Made by a program: the position numbers and the translations under genes
The notes under the pieces: generated by a model
The model's input: the letters and a program-made list of their open reading frames with translations, nothing else
What the model was told of the DNA's origin: nothing
Database searches by the model: none
Source: Anoplopoma fimbria
Taxonomy: Eukaryota; Chordata; Actinopteri; Perciformes; Anoplopomatidae
Reading direction: 5' to 3'
Length of the DNA stretch: 64,000 nucleotides
Assembly: GCF_027596085.1 (NCBI RefSeq)
Contig: NC_072449.1
Coordinates: forward strand, 29,171,200-29,235,199
Shown: positions 54,301-64,000 of the stretch, piece after piece
Layout of the letters: each line of letters begins with the position of its first letter
Position numbering within the stretch: position 1 is the stretch's first letter

Positions 54301-57300
54301 CTTTAATACACCCATAATATACAGTTTTTTTTATACTATGTTATATTACTGTACCATAATTCTATGTATAATATGTATATATTTTGTTATACTATATTAC
54401 TCATTTTCACCTTTATAGTATATCCCATATTATACTATATTATGTCAACATGTTTCTTGTTTATATGTCATACTCTATTCATATTACATCTCTACATTAA
54501 TACAGACAAACTCCATACTAATTATATCTTAAATGGTTTTTTATGTTAACATAGACTGTCACTTTTATGCTGTGATTTTTGTCTCCATATGCTCTTTTAC
54601 TAGAATACTAAATTTTCTTTATTTTATATTCTAGTCCAAATGTATTTTCTAAATGCCTCTTTTTATTTATTTCATTACCTTTCTCTATTAGTCTGTGTGC
54701 TGCTTGTATTTTCCATACTAACTCCAAACCACTGAACATGAAAGGCCAACTGTATGTTAAAGTATTTAAAAAGCGCTATACAACAATTCCCAAAAAAGAG
54801 AAGTGAGAATGTTCAGTGAGTTTACACAGCAACATGTTCACTGTGGATGTTGTGCTCTGCGGCAGGTGTTGATCTGATCACAGCCTGTGACATTCGTCTG
54901 TGTACCCAGGACGCCTGGTTCCAGGTGAAGGTATGTACATGTCCATCACCTTATCATGATTTGTGGTGAGGAAAAATTGGAAATATATTTCTGGGGGTAA
55001 AACGGGGAACAGATTAATGATTAAGATAAATTGAAAGAAAGAAAAAGAGCTGAAAAATAAAATGTATGATTTAAAGATGTAAGATAAATTAAGTGCTAAT
55101 TAATTTATTCACCGGAGTCAAGGTAAAAGAAAAGGCTTTATATTTTTTTTAACACTCCGATTTAGTTCTTTAATTAACATTATTACATCATTTTTTATTG
55201 AGAATAGTTTTATTTTTGTGCCTTTTGACAGTTTTGGGGCTTCATATAAAACAAACAATATTTGAGTAAAATCTATCGGTAATATTCATAATGGTGTTTA
55301 GTTATAAGAAAACAAACAATGAGATAAAAACAGTTTTTAATCATGTAAAAAATATCAACGTGGATATAGCATTTTCATTCATAAAGCATAAAAATACAGT
55401 TAGTTTTTATGGGAAATACCTTAGTAGATTGTCTCCACACACACCATAGATATTCTACAGGGTGCTTGTGGATGATGTTACCACCGTCTTAGTGTCTGTC
55501 TTTGTTGTCGGCTTTACAGGAAGTTGATATTGGACTAGCAGCAGACGTCGGAACCCTCCAGAGACTTCCTAAAGTCATTGGCAGCCGCAGGTAAACCTGC
55601 TATTTTGATTAACATCTTTATCATCATATCTTACATCATCATCTTATGATCTTTATTCTTAAAGTCACAGGATATGTAGAAATACAAGTGATACAGTGTG
55701 CAAGGCCACAGAATGACAGAAAGCATCCGTACAATTACAACTAAACATTACAAATAACAAAACAATTTAAAATATTTTTTTAACGCCCTGAAGCCAGAAC
55801 GGAATGGTTTTTAAATTTGTCGCAAATAAAATCAATGTCCAAATCAAATTGTGGATTTTTTATGACTTTGGTAAATCTGAACTCGCCTTTTTAAAACACT
55901 AAAGTCACACAATAACACAAACAAACTAACAAATCGAGGCAGCAACTCCTGCGATCTCTCAAGTAAAATCACTGTTTTTGTCAAAGGAGTCTAACGGCTT
56001 TGAGGAGAGAATAGTTAACGACATTAGTTTTCCATCAGAAAGGGCTGTCTGACAGCAAGGTAGAGTGGTGAAAATATTCTAAATAAAGTGTACACTTCTA
56101 CTGATATTGATTGTTTTAGGTGGGTCTTAAACCCTTTAACCCTCAGTAGACATTTGGGTTTTTTTCATTTTTTTTTGATAATTTGGTCTGTGTAAATGCA
56201 TATGGAATAAAGGCATGGTTTTGAGTTTTTTTTTTTTATTTTCAACCTCAGCTCCAATTATAATATTAATTGTAATAATAAGTCTATTATAGACTGTGGA
56301 GCCAAACTTCAGACCCTTGGGCATTAAGGACATTGAAACTGTATGTCAAATTCACGTCAAAAAAGATTGAGTAGTTTTCCCTACCTGGGTAGGTCTTTCT
56401 GTGATAAAACGGATCCAAATGGGCTTAAAACACACGTAATTAACACCTAATTAAGATACAAATACACCATGTTGAGTTTCCTGCACTTTTAGTTACGTAT
56501 GACGTCCATATTGTTGTCATGTGACACTTTCTCCAGCCTGGTGAACGAGTTGGCTCTGACCGCCAGGAAGATGTTTTCCGATGAAGCCAAGAGCAGCGGA
56601 CTAGTCAGGTATGAATCCTCCACAGAATCACACTCTTATTGTGTTTCTCAATGGATCGCATGCAGGGAAGTGTTGCTTTTATTTGTAGTGGCTTAGCCAG
56701 AAATATTTAGGCTTTATAGCAAGCTGTTTTTACATTAAAAAGATATGGATATATCTTTCAAGCATTCATAATTAAATATTTCTTATAAAAAAGGAATTTC
56801 AGATATCTACAGTCCAACTGCCAAAATGAAAAACCATTCGAGATATCTTTAATGCCATTTTGAAAATCCAAAAAACATTGTAAAATTACATTATGCATGT
56901 CCACAATTATGACATTATGACTGGAAAAATGCTGTTGCAGATATCCAAAATGGATTTATGGATATCTCAAATTTCTGATTTTTCTGGATATCCAAAAGAT
57001 CATATGCCAAAATAGCTCACTTCAGTTATGACTAGAAACAGTTGGATGGTAGATATGAAATGGCAGTTTTCTGTGTTAAGAATTCCATTGCAGGTATCCG
57101 GAATGTCGATATTGGATATCAGTAATGCAGTTTTGGATATCTGTAATTGAAAGCCCAATACACATCAATGGTAAAAGTGACCTTGAATTAATTACATTGT
57201 GGATGTCTGAAGTGTCCTATTTGTCTAGGAAGAATTGTGTAGTGTAGTTATGAAATATCAAAACGACCACTTTAAATATATCTTAGATTCCATTATAGGA

Positions 57301-57802
57301 AAAGTACAATCAAAGTTGTAAATTTCTTGAAATACAATTTCTGCCCGTAAGAATGTCATTGTGGATATATGAAATGTAATATAAATAACATTTTATAGAT
57401 CAACCATAACCTATTTTAAGCAGTTGTTTGTAGCACATTTTTCCACACGTTTGCTTTCCAGCCGAGTGTTTGCGGATAAGGAGGCCATGATGGCTGCAGC
57501 TCTGGAGATGGCCGAGGAGATCGCTGGTCGCAGCCCAGTTGCCGTGCAGGGCACCAAAGTCAACCTGGTCTACTCCAGAGACCACAGTGTGGCAGAGGGG
57601 CTGGACTACATGGTGAGGACGGCACATTCTTTTTTTCCACATCACTCCAAAGCCTATATGTTAGTTGACACTGAATACCTTGTTGGTCCCTTTCCAGGTT
57701 AACTGGAACATGAGCATGCTTCAGACTCAGGATGTGATGAAATCAGCTCAGGCCTCCATGGAGAAGAAGAGTCCCAAAACAATAACCTTCTCTAAACTCT
57801 AA
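51304..57802 (+). CDS. ech1: Delta(3,5)-delta(2,4)-dienoyl-CoA isomerase (ECH1)
   Basis: Ten exons: 51304-51337, 52987-53155, 53650-53738, 53826-53950, 54056-54104, 54866-54930, 55520-55590, 56537-56608, 57462-57612, 57698-57802 (TAA). Sum 930 nt, 309 residues (human about 328). Crotonase fold: HRPEKRNAMNRAFW, SGAGKAFTAGIDLMDMA, HGACVGGGVDLITACDIR, EVDIGLAADVGTLQRLPKV. The catalytic acids Asp158, Glu178 and Asp186 keep the spacing of rat Asp176/Glu196/Asp204. It isomerises 3,5-dienoyl-CoA to 2,4-dienoyl-CoA during oxidation of odd-position unsaturated fatty acids. The C-terminal SKL is a peroxisomal PTS1, and the arginine-containing, acid-free N-terminus (MLSLVLRSLTKYRTSW) suits a mitochondrial presequence; both locations are known for mammalian ECH1. 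Intron 2 starts with GC rather than GT. Convergent with the ALMS-motif gene. Confidence 0.97.
52550..52572. repeat. (AT)n microsatellite after A-run
   Basis: A13 followed by about 11 AT units in ech1 intron 1. Confidence 0.95.
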
Positions 57803-59010
57803 AACCTCCAAACACAAGAGATGCTGTTTTATTCCTCCACTGGAGCCTTTGTGGGGAAAAGCGGGAACCACATGGGATTTTGTGTCTTTCTAAAAACTTA
57901 ACTAATGATCTGTGGTCATATGAGGATGATTTAATGAGACTTGTAAAGGGAGAATTCACAAGCTTTTATGTGGATGTCCAATCAGTGCTGTTGGTAAGTG
58001 TAGTCCGCTGAAGAAATAATTAGACTCCAGTGCGTTTTTTATGACTCTCCTGCTAAATAGCTGTGCCTACATGTACCAGGATGCAATGCAATGTAATGTA
58101 ATGCATTGCGCAGGAGCAGCGATTTGCTACTTCTGACAATTTTGTAAAATGAACTCACACCTAAACCGAAAAAATACACCTTCTGAATTCTAGTTCTCTC
58201 TTATAACGAACCATGACAGGCTCAATTACTCTGTTAACTCATCCTACAAACACTCAACATGATCTGTAGTCATATTTTGCCATTTTTTGCTGTTTGAAAC
58301 GTGACACTCTTTTGAGCAATATTGCTCCCACAGCTACCAAAGCCGAGTGTAGCACTCCAAGTGAGTCACTGGGATGAGGAAGAACAGCAGAGTTTGATGC
58401 TATACCCACAAAGAACAGCAGCGACAACTTCAGGAGTTTTTCCAACTATATACTAAAGTAGGATAGGTAGAGGGAAAGTTTAAAAGTGGCTACTTCCTTT
58501 TAATATATGGAGGCTTGAATCCATGGTTGGAAATATGATTCCTTCCTTCCTTCAAAGCGGTTGGTTTCCAAAGATCTGCATCATTGCTTTGGTGAAAAAA
58601 GCCTCTGAAACAACAGGATGCTATACTTTCCATTTAAAGTAAGGAATTAAAAGTCATCCATGTGTAAAATAAGAATCATGAGTTAGTTCAGGTTAACATC
58701 TTCTCCCAGCTGACACCTTACAAACTGAAATATGAGAAATGACTTCTCAGTCAGTCGCTGTAAAATGGTCTCAGCCGGTTTTGTAATTCTGTAAATTGAC
58801 TTCATGAATGTTTAATCTTATTAAAGAAACTCATCTGAAAGTTGAAGAGTTGACTGTGATTTTGAAATATCCATTTTCTTAAAGTAATTTAGCAACACAA
58901 GTGCAAAAAATGTGTATTCAAATAAATTAAAATGCTTTATAGGTATAAAAAAAATAAAAAACTTTACAAATTCACTTTACAAAAGTAGAACTATGACACA
59001 TTCAAAGTCC
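57803..59010. other. Convergent 3' spacer between ech1 and the ALMS-motif gene
   Basis: 1.2 kb with no coding exon. + strand ATTAAA at 58820-58825 is the best ech1 poly(A) signal found; minus-strand ATTAAA at 58811-58816 (tttaat on +) could serve the opposite gene. A (TGTAA)-like atgcaatgcaatgtaatg stretch lies at 58081-58110. Confidence 0.55.
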
Positions 59011-62000
59011 CTACAGAGTCTGCTTGGCACGAAGCTTCTGTAAGGTTTTCTGTGAAGAGATGAAAGAACAGAAAAACTGTTTGGTGCTCGCAGTTCTGTA
59101 TGAAGAATACAGTCTTAAAAACATTTACTAAAACAAACTCTTATAATTCACGCGTTTTACCTTGTGGAACTCTTTGGCCTTCAGTCTGTGTGTTGCATAC
59201 GCTTGCTGTCTGTTCCTGATGGCTTTCTGTTGCTTCACCTCCTCCAGCTGCTCATACAGTCTGCAGAAAACATGGGATTGCATACAGGTACACTACATTA
59301 CTTACTTTTAAATAGAGTGCAAGTAATCCCAATTTAGGTTTAAAAGGTAAAACATGTAGTCACACTGTTGGTTGGTGTTTGATTCACAGCATTCAAAATG
59401 AGCTCCTCTCCGTGTCAATTAGCAAGTGGGAGAGAGAGCTCAGCGGTGATTGAGCGAGGTAGAGAGTGAATGGAGAAAGGGGCCGGCTTAAATATAAATA
59501 TGAAAAATACGACCTAAAGAGAAAACGCAGGCAGAGGGCAGGGTTTCTGCAGAGACAGACACCACCACACACTACCAGTGGGTCATAAGTGATGAATGAG
59601 AGGGAATGCTTTTGTATCAGTCTATACATAGTTTTAAGGAATGTGTTACATGTTATACCTTTAACCCTTCAAAAATGACTTATTGTAAGAGTAGTAGTAG
59701 GGGAGATGTAGTAGTATAAGAAACATTAAGTCCACGGTAGACGGTGTAGAGTTTAAAAGCTTATCTTGAAGCAGTACCTCTGAGTTCTATGGTGCATCTC
59801 AGCAACATCCTGTTTCCTCTGCTCCGTTGTGGAGCTCTTTACCTCCACCACCTTTTCAAGCCTGGGATTGCTCACTGAGGGAACACAGAAAAATTAAACA
59901 CATTTCTTTCACTTTGTTTCCATGAATGCAACTTGACTAAGCGCTCCAGAAAATTTTTCACCTTTCGTTTAGTCAGTTTGCAGATTTCCACATCCATATT
60001 TCATTCTACCATTTGACCCCTGGAAGGCTCTGTAGTCTACAGAAATATATTTTTTGGACTGAATGTGCTCACTGAGGGCTTTCACCTCCACCAGTAATGG
60101 TTTATTGCTGGCTAGACATAATGCAACTGATCAGAATAAAGCCATTCCACAAGGTTGAATGGCTGGGATAAATGTGACATTTTAAAAACAAGGTAAAAAT
60201 GTCCACCAGGAGACACAAATTTTAAAGGAAACATTAGCTCTAAGGTACCTAACAAACAACTCTAATTCATGAGCCTGTATGGATTGTCTTTTTTTTGCCA
60301 CCCATGATACAAATGTTAACCTGTTTGTGCCCAAACAAAAACATTGTTGCCAAAACATTACTTCTGATTGGTCAAAAGTCTTAAAATCTGGTATGGACAT
60401 ACTTTGGTTGAATATCTAACAGTACAACTTTGAATTTTTACTTTTTTTAAAAACATTTTACACAGCATATTTGTGCATAGCATTGATATTCAATTCCTGA
60501 GTTCAGATTCAAAATACCTGATTTTGCTGTTTGTAGTTGTATTATTATTATTATTATTATTATTCAGGACACACATGCCAGGGGCTCTATCTATATATTC
60601 CATACATTAAAATTAGAAGTCATACAGCAGTTGAAAACATTCCCCTGAGGAGCATTCAGACTTTCAGTTGATTTCAATGTATTCTCAGGAAGTCTGTCTG
60701 TTTGATTCCATAAAACCTAAGGACTTAGTTTTTTGAGAGAATAAAAACAAGTTTCAGGCACTAATGGGTTAAAGAGAAAATACCTGTATCAGGAAGCTGG
60801 GGCTTTTTCTGCATGATGGAGTCAGCTTTCTCAGTATTTCGATGCAGCTCAGTCTGTCCCCCCTTTGACATGGCATTAGTCTTATGTTGAGTTTCTGACT
60901 TCATCTTTGCCTTACAGGTGGCTGGTTGAGATCTCTTAGCTTTAGATGTCTCTTTTGCCTCAGATGGAGCTTTTATCTCAGGTTGAATCTTGGCAAGAGC
61001 CCCCTTGGCCTTGATCTCCTCAGCCCTGCGGGACGATCTCTGGAGCAGCGCTCTGCGCTTCTGCTGGCGGTCCTCCTGCAGACCTGTGCTGGGACCCCAC
61101 TGAAACTCCAGCAGCGTCACTGGATCTAGGGACAGGAAGTGTTTCACAAGTTTACGATGTTCTGAATGAGAAAAAATTAATGTTGTTTTAAACATTAAAA
61201 AAATGAACCAACTGTCTACTGAAATGAGCGTGCTGCCCAGCTAGCCCCAAGCCATCTTTTCTTGCAATACCACTTATACCTCAACCTGCTGGTAAAGCTG
61301 CCCAAGGGCTTGTCAATCATGTTCAAGGTACCCAGTTAGTTGCACAGTAAACACAAAGACAGTTGGAGCTCTTGGCAAGTGACATTCGGCGGCAAAGAAA
61401 AGTGATGTAAAAAGAAGCAAAGCCAGAATAAATATTGGTTCTCCACCGCTGGAGACGAGGTTTGATGCTGAACTCGCAACGTCTCTTTTAGGACTGGTAA
61501 CAACAATTTTTTGCTTTAGTGCGACGAGCGACAACATAAACCCTACCAAAAAGCATTCCAAATAGCGTCGTCTACTATTGCCTTTGTCAAAGCATTCCAA
61601 ATGGCGTTGATTTACGGTTTTGATGGACAGTTTTCTTGCTACTATGGTCTTTCTAAAACAGAGCTAAGCAAGCTGTACCGTAAATTATATACTTACGCAA
61701 AACTCTCTTAAGAACAGTTTGTTTACATTTTGAAGGACGGTAGGAGGAGGTGAAATGCTGCCCCCTATTTGTTTGGAGCATGTGGCCACGCATTAATTAA
61801 ATGTTGATTAGTGCTACTTTTTTTGTTCCTGAACCCTATACATCTCTTATAGATATATTCAGTCTGTAACTGTTAGGATTTTACCTTGGTGGGCCTGGTT
61901 CTTGTCTTCTGGAGTCTCATGCGGTGACAACAGGGATTTAGACCCCTAGAAGAGACAAGGTTTGTGATCAGAGATCAGAAAGACTCCAGCCCGCTAAATT

Positions 62001-63516
62001 CAAAAACACGTATAGACAGTCACCTCTGTCTCTCTGGCTTTCTGTTCGTCCTCCCACGTTCCCTCTTCCTCAGTGACGGTCGTCTCATGGTCCTCCAGCG
62101 TGGTGTCGGTCAGGCTGACTAGTGTTATCTCCGACTGCTCTAGGATCCCTTTCTCACCAGCAGCTTCCTGATAGAGGTAGAGAGGACAAGCACACAACTT
62201 AGCTGATGACATTGCACACAAGTTATAAAGAAATAATGATAAAATCATAACAGAACTGTCACTTTCCAAATGAAACTGTGACCTTCGACTCAGCAATTAA
62301 CGTCCTGCATCTGAAGTGTGACAGGACAATGCTATTAATGGGGCGGTGTTGCCTTTATGGGCACTGCAATAGTCCGTTAATGTCTATAGGGGGATGCTTT
62401 AGTGAACAAGAAAACATATCTTACCAATATCTTATCTGATAAAGGATAGAAGTGGTTTATGTCTGCTTCCAAATCCTCTGGCTGCGGGATGCCCAAAGTA
62501 GGTATATAATCACACATTGTTAAACGTGACAAGCTCAGAGATGTTGGCTCCACGTCTGTTCCCGTGGCAGAAGACATCATAAGGATAGATTCGTGGGGTT
62601 GGCACTGGGAGGTGATGAGCTGGGAAAAGGATTCATGCAACGTGGGGTAGGCTGTCAAGCAGCTGGACGGCTCCTCCGCCCTGAGGCGCTCGGGCGACGG
62701 CTCGGACGACGGCTCGGACTCGTCAGTGTGGGTTTCACACTCCTCAGAAGACGTGGAAACACTGTATTCCACGCTGGCCGGCTGGCCCTCAGGGGACGTG
62801 GGCACATCGTGTTCAGGCAGGTGAAAGGTCATGGAGGGGTCTGCCGTTTCGTTGTGGGTGACCTCAGCCAGCAGTGGGTGGAATGAGTCCGAGCCTGGAA
62901 ACACTGAAGGTGGAGATAAACATTAAACTCACTAAGTTTCTATCTAGATAAATCTGGAGTGTTCATAAAGTGTTTTTCTCAGAATGTTAACTAATAGAAA
63001 AAGTCGGATTATTCAGAAAAAAAAATTTTTTTTAAAAATGGTACTGGGCCACGCACGCTCTCTTGGAAACAACTTAAAAATACGCTGGTGCGCTTGAAAC
63101 TCAGCCTTAAGAAAATATATGCAAATATGTAAATACATAATTCAAATGGCTGACGTTGGCTCAAAAATAAGCAGTAGAAACCCTCTTTTTGCCTCAAGTT
63201 TCCTGAATCAGGCTCTAACTTGGCTTGAGCTACAGTCAGACTATAGTTATACATGTCATGATCGTAATATACTCCAACACACATTACATAAGATTATTTT
63301 ATACACTGTAATTACTTTTTATATTTTATACCTCACCTTCAGTCCTCTCTGGGCCCATGTCCAATGGACTGGTTTGGTTCTGCAGGGTCTGGTCTTGTTG
63401 ATGTGGATTCACACCAGGGACCGAGGCACTGTGTGACGAGGCTTCAGGAGGCAACGCTGGGTACGACGGCCCACTGGCCTCAGTTGAGACACCAAGCTCC
63501 ACATGGGTTCTTTCAT
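59011..63516 (-). CDS. cep295: ALMS-motif centrosomal protein, C-terminal part (probable cep295), 5' partial
   Basis: Eight exons in transcript order: 63516-63337, 62903-62425, 62167-62024, 61945-61885, 61125-60784, 59874-59778, 59260-59161, 59049-59011 (TAG). All phases join; about 480 residues are visible and the 5' part is off the right edge. The first half is acidic and Ser/Glu/Thr-rich, probably disordered. The last 180 residues contain the ALMS motif: KRRALLQRSSRRAEEIKAK, EMHHRTQRLYEQLEEVKQQK, THRLKAKEFHKKTLQKLRAK. This motif ends ALMS1, CEP295 and C10orf90 and directs proteins to centrosomes/centrioles. EFHKKTLxKLRAK is closest to the CEP295 end as I remember it; ALMS1 is the main alternative. 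CEP295 acts in centriole-to-centrosome conversion. Confidence 0.72.
60541..60564. repeat. (ATT)n microsatellite
   Basis: Eight ATT units in an intron of the ALMS-motif gene. Confidence 0.95.
61200..61850. other. Intron of the ALMS-motif gene with a short internal duplication
   Basis: aaaagcattccaaatagcgt and aaagcattccaaatggcgtt occur 43 bases apart (61551 and 61594). Higher GC than nearby introns; a degenerate mobile element is possible but I recognise no family. Confidence 0.35.
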
Positions 63517-63714
63517 CTACAAACAGCAGATGAGTTGATGACAAACTGATATACACTATAATTCAAAAGTTTGTAATCTCCTGCTTTCAAAGATTGATTT
63601 TGTCCAGTCAAATGTTTAAAGAGGACTATTATACTATAAAAAGGCAGAAAGAGACAAAGATCCCTCTGAGCAACTGTTGGAAGGGAACAGAAGAAATCAG
63701 CAGTCATTGGAAAA

Positions 63715-64000
63715 AAACAAAAAACTGGAAGCTTAGCATCAACATGTTTGCAGATTTACACAGGAACAGCCATGTTGAAGGTTAGTCTAGGGTTAGCACT
63801 GTTGGAACATCAGCTGAACAAATCCCAGTTTAAACCTTTTCTAAACACTGATAGACTGCAGAGGACCCAAAGAAAATAAACGTACTGACTTAATATTTAG
63901 AGCCCAGCAGTACCGCTGTGGTTCATTAATGATGGAGGGTCACTGAAAACAAATTCAACATCCAAGAACAACAGTATTCTCCCCTGTCATGTAACACTGA
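63715..64000 (+). repeat. Dispersed 0.4-kb repeat family B, copy 3 (cut by window end)
   Basis: ctggaagcttagcatcaaca, ggttagtctagggttagcac, cagtttaaaccttttctaaa, cactgatagactgcag, taatatttagagcccagcag, tgatggagggtcactgaaaa; matches copy 2 and, inverted, copy 1. In or upstream of the visible ALMS-motif gene exons. Confidence 0.75.

Overview
The window is vertebrate nuclear DNA, almost certainly from a ray-finned (teleost) fish. Five multi-exon genes have GT-AG introns, long CA/TG microsatellites and an AT-rich background. The dispersed repeats are typical of fish: a Tc1 element with long inverted repeats, a tRNA-derived SINE whose 3' tail matches an L2-type LINE tail, and many copies of a 'tactcaagtactgtactt' family. 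There are no bacterial operons, CRISPR arrays or plasmid/phage features.

Layout. (1) 130-9908, + strand: C-terminal half of a MAP4K/germinal-centre kinase, best read as map4k1 (HPK1). Its kinase domain lies off the left edge. (2) 9909-13260: repeat-rich spacer holding an L2-type LINE 3' end with an expanded 28-bp minisatellite and a nested hairpin-bearing mobile element. (3) 13652-20066, +: dmwd, a WD40 protein of the WDR20/DMWD family; a 625-bp CCT tract starts next to its first 5' splice site. A long probable 3' UTR runs to about 24.6 kb. (4) 24.6-27.7 kb: spacer, then two GC-rich promoter-like blocks. (5) 27736-45313, +: a complete 15-coding-exon HIF-alpha gene (hif3a / hif1al) of 684 codons; intron 1 carries a broken Tc1 transposon. 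(6) 45.3-51.3 kb: spacer with two related 300-bp units inside an AT-rich degenerate satellite. (7) 51304-57802, +: complete 10-exon ech1 (dienoyl-CoA isomerase, C-terminal SKL). (8) 59011-63516, - strand: the last eight exons of an ALMS-motif centrosomal protein, probably cep295, convergent with ech1; its 5' part lies off the right edge.

All exon boundaries were derived by hand from splice sites and reading-frame continuity. The hif3a exons sum to 2055 nt, the ech1 exons to 930 nt and the visible map4k1 exons to 1167 nt, each a multiple of three. The one gene that does not read cleanly is dmwd, whose repeat-rich exon 1 changes frame internally.

The genes do not form a pathway. What joins them is ancestry: the likely human counterparts MAP4K1 and ECH1 (19q13.2) and DMWD and HIF3A (19q13.32) are on one chromosome arm, so the window looks like a compact piece of the chromosome ancestral to human 19q13. 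I found no clearly new biological system. The most interesting signals are simple repeats placed against splice sites (map4k1, dmwd, hif3a), a GC-AG intron in ech1, the dmwd exon-1 frame change, and the nested mobile elements.
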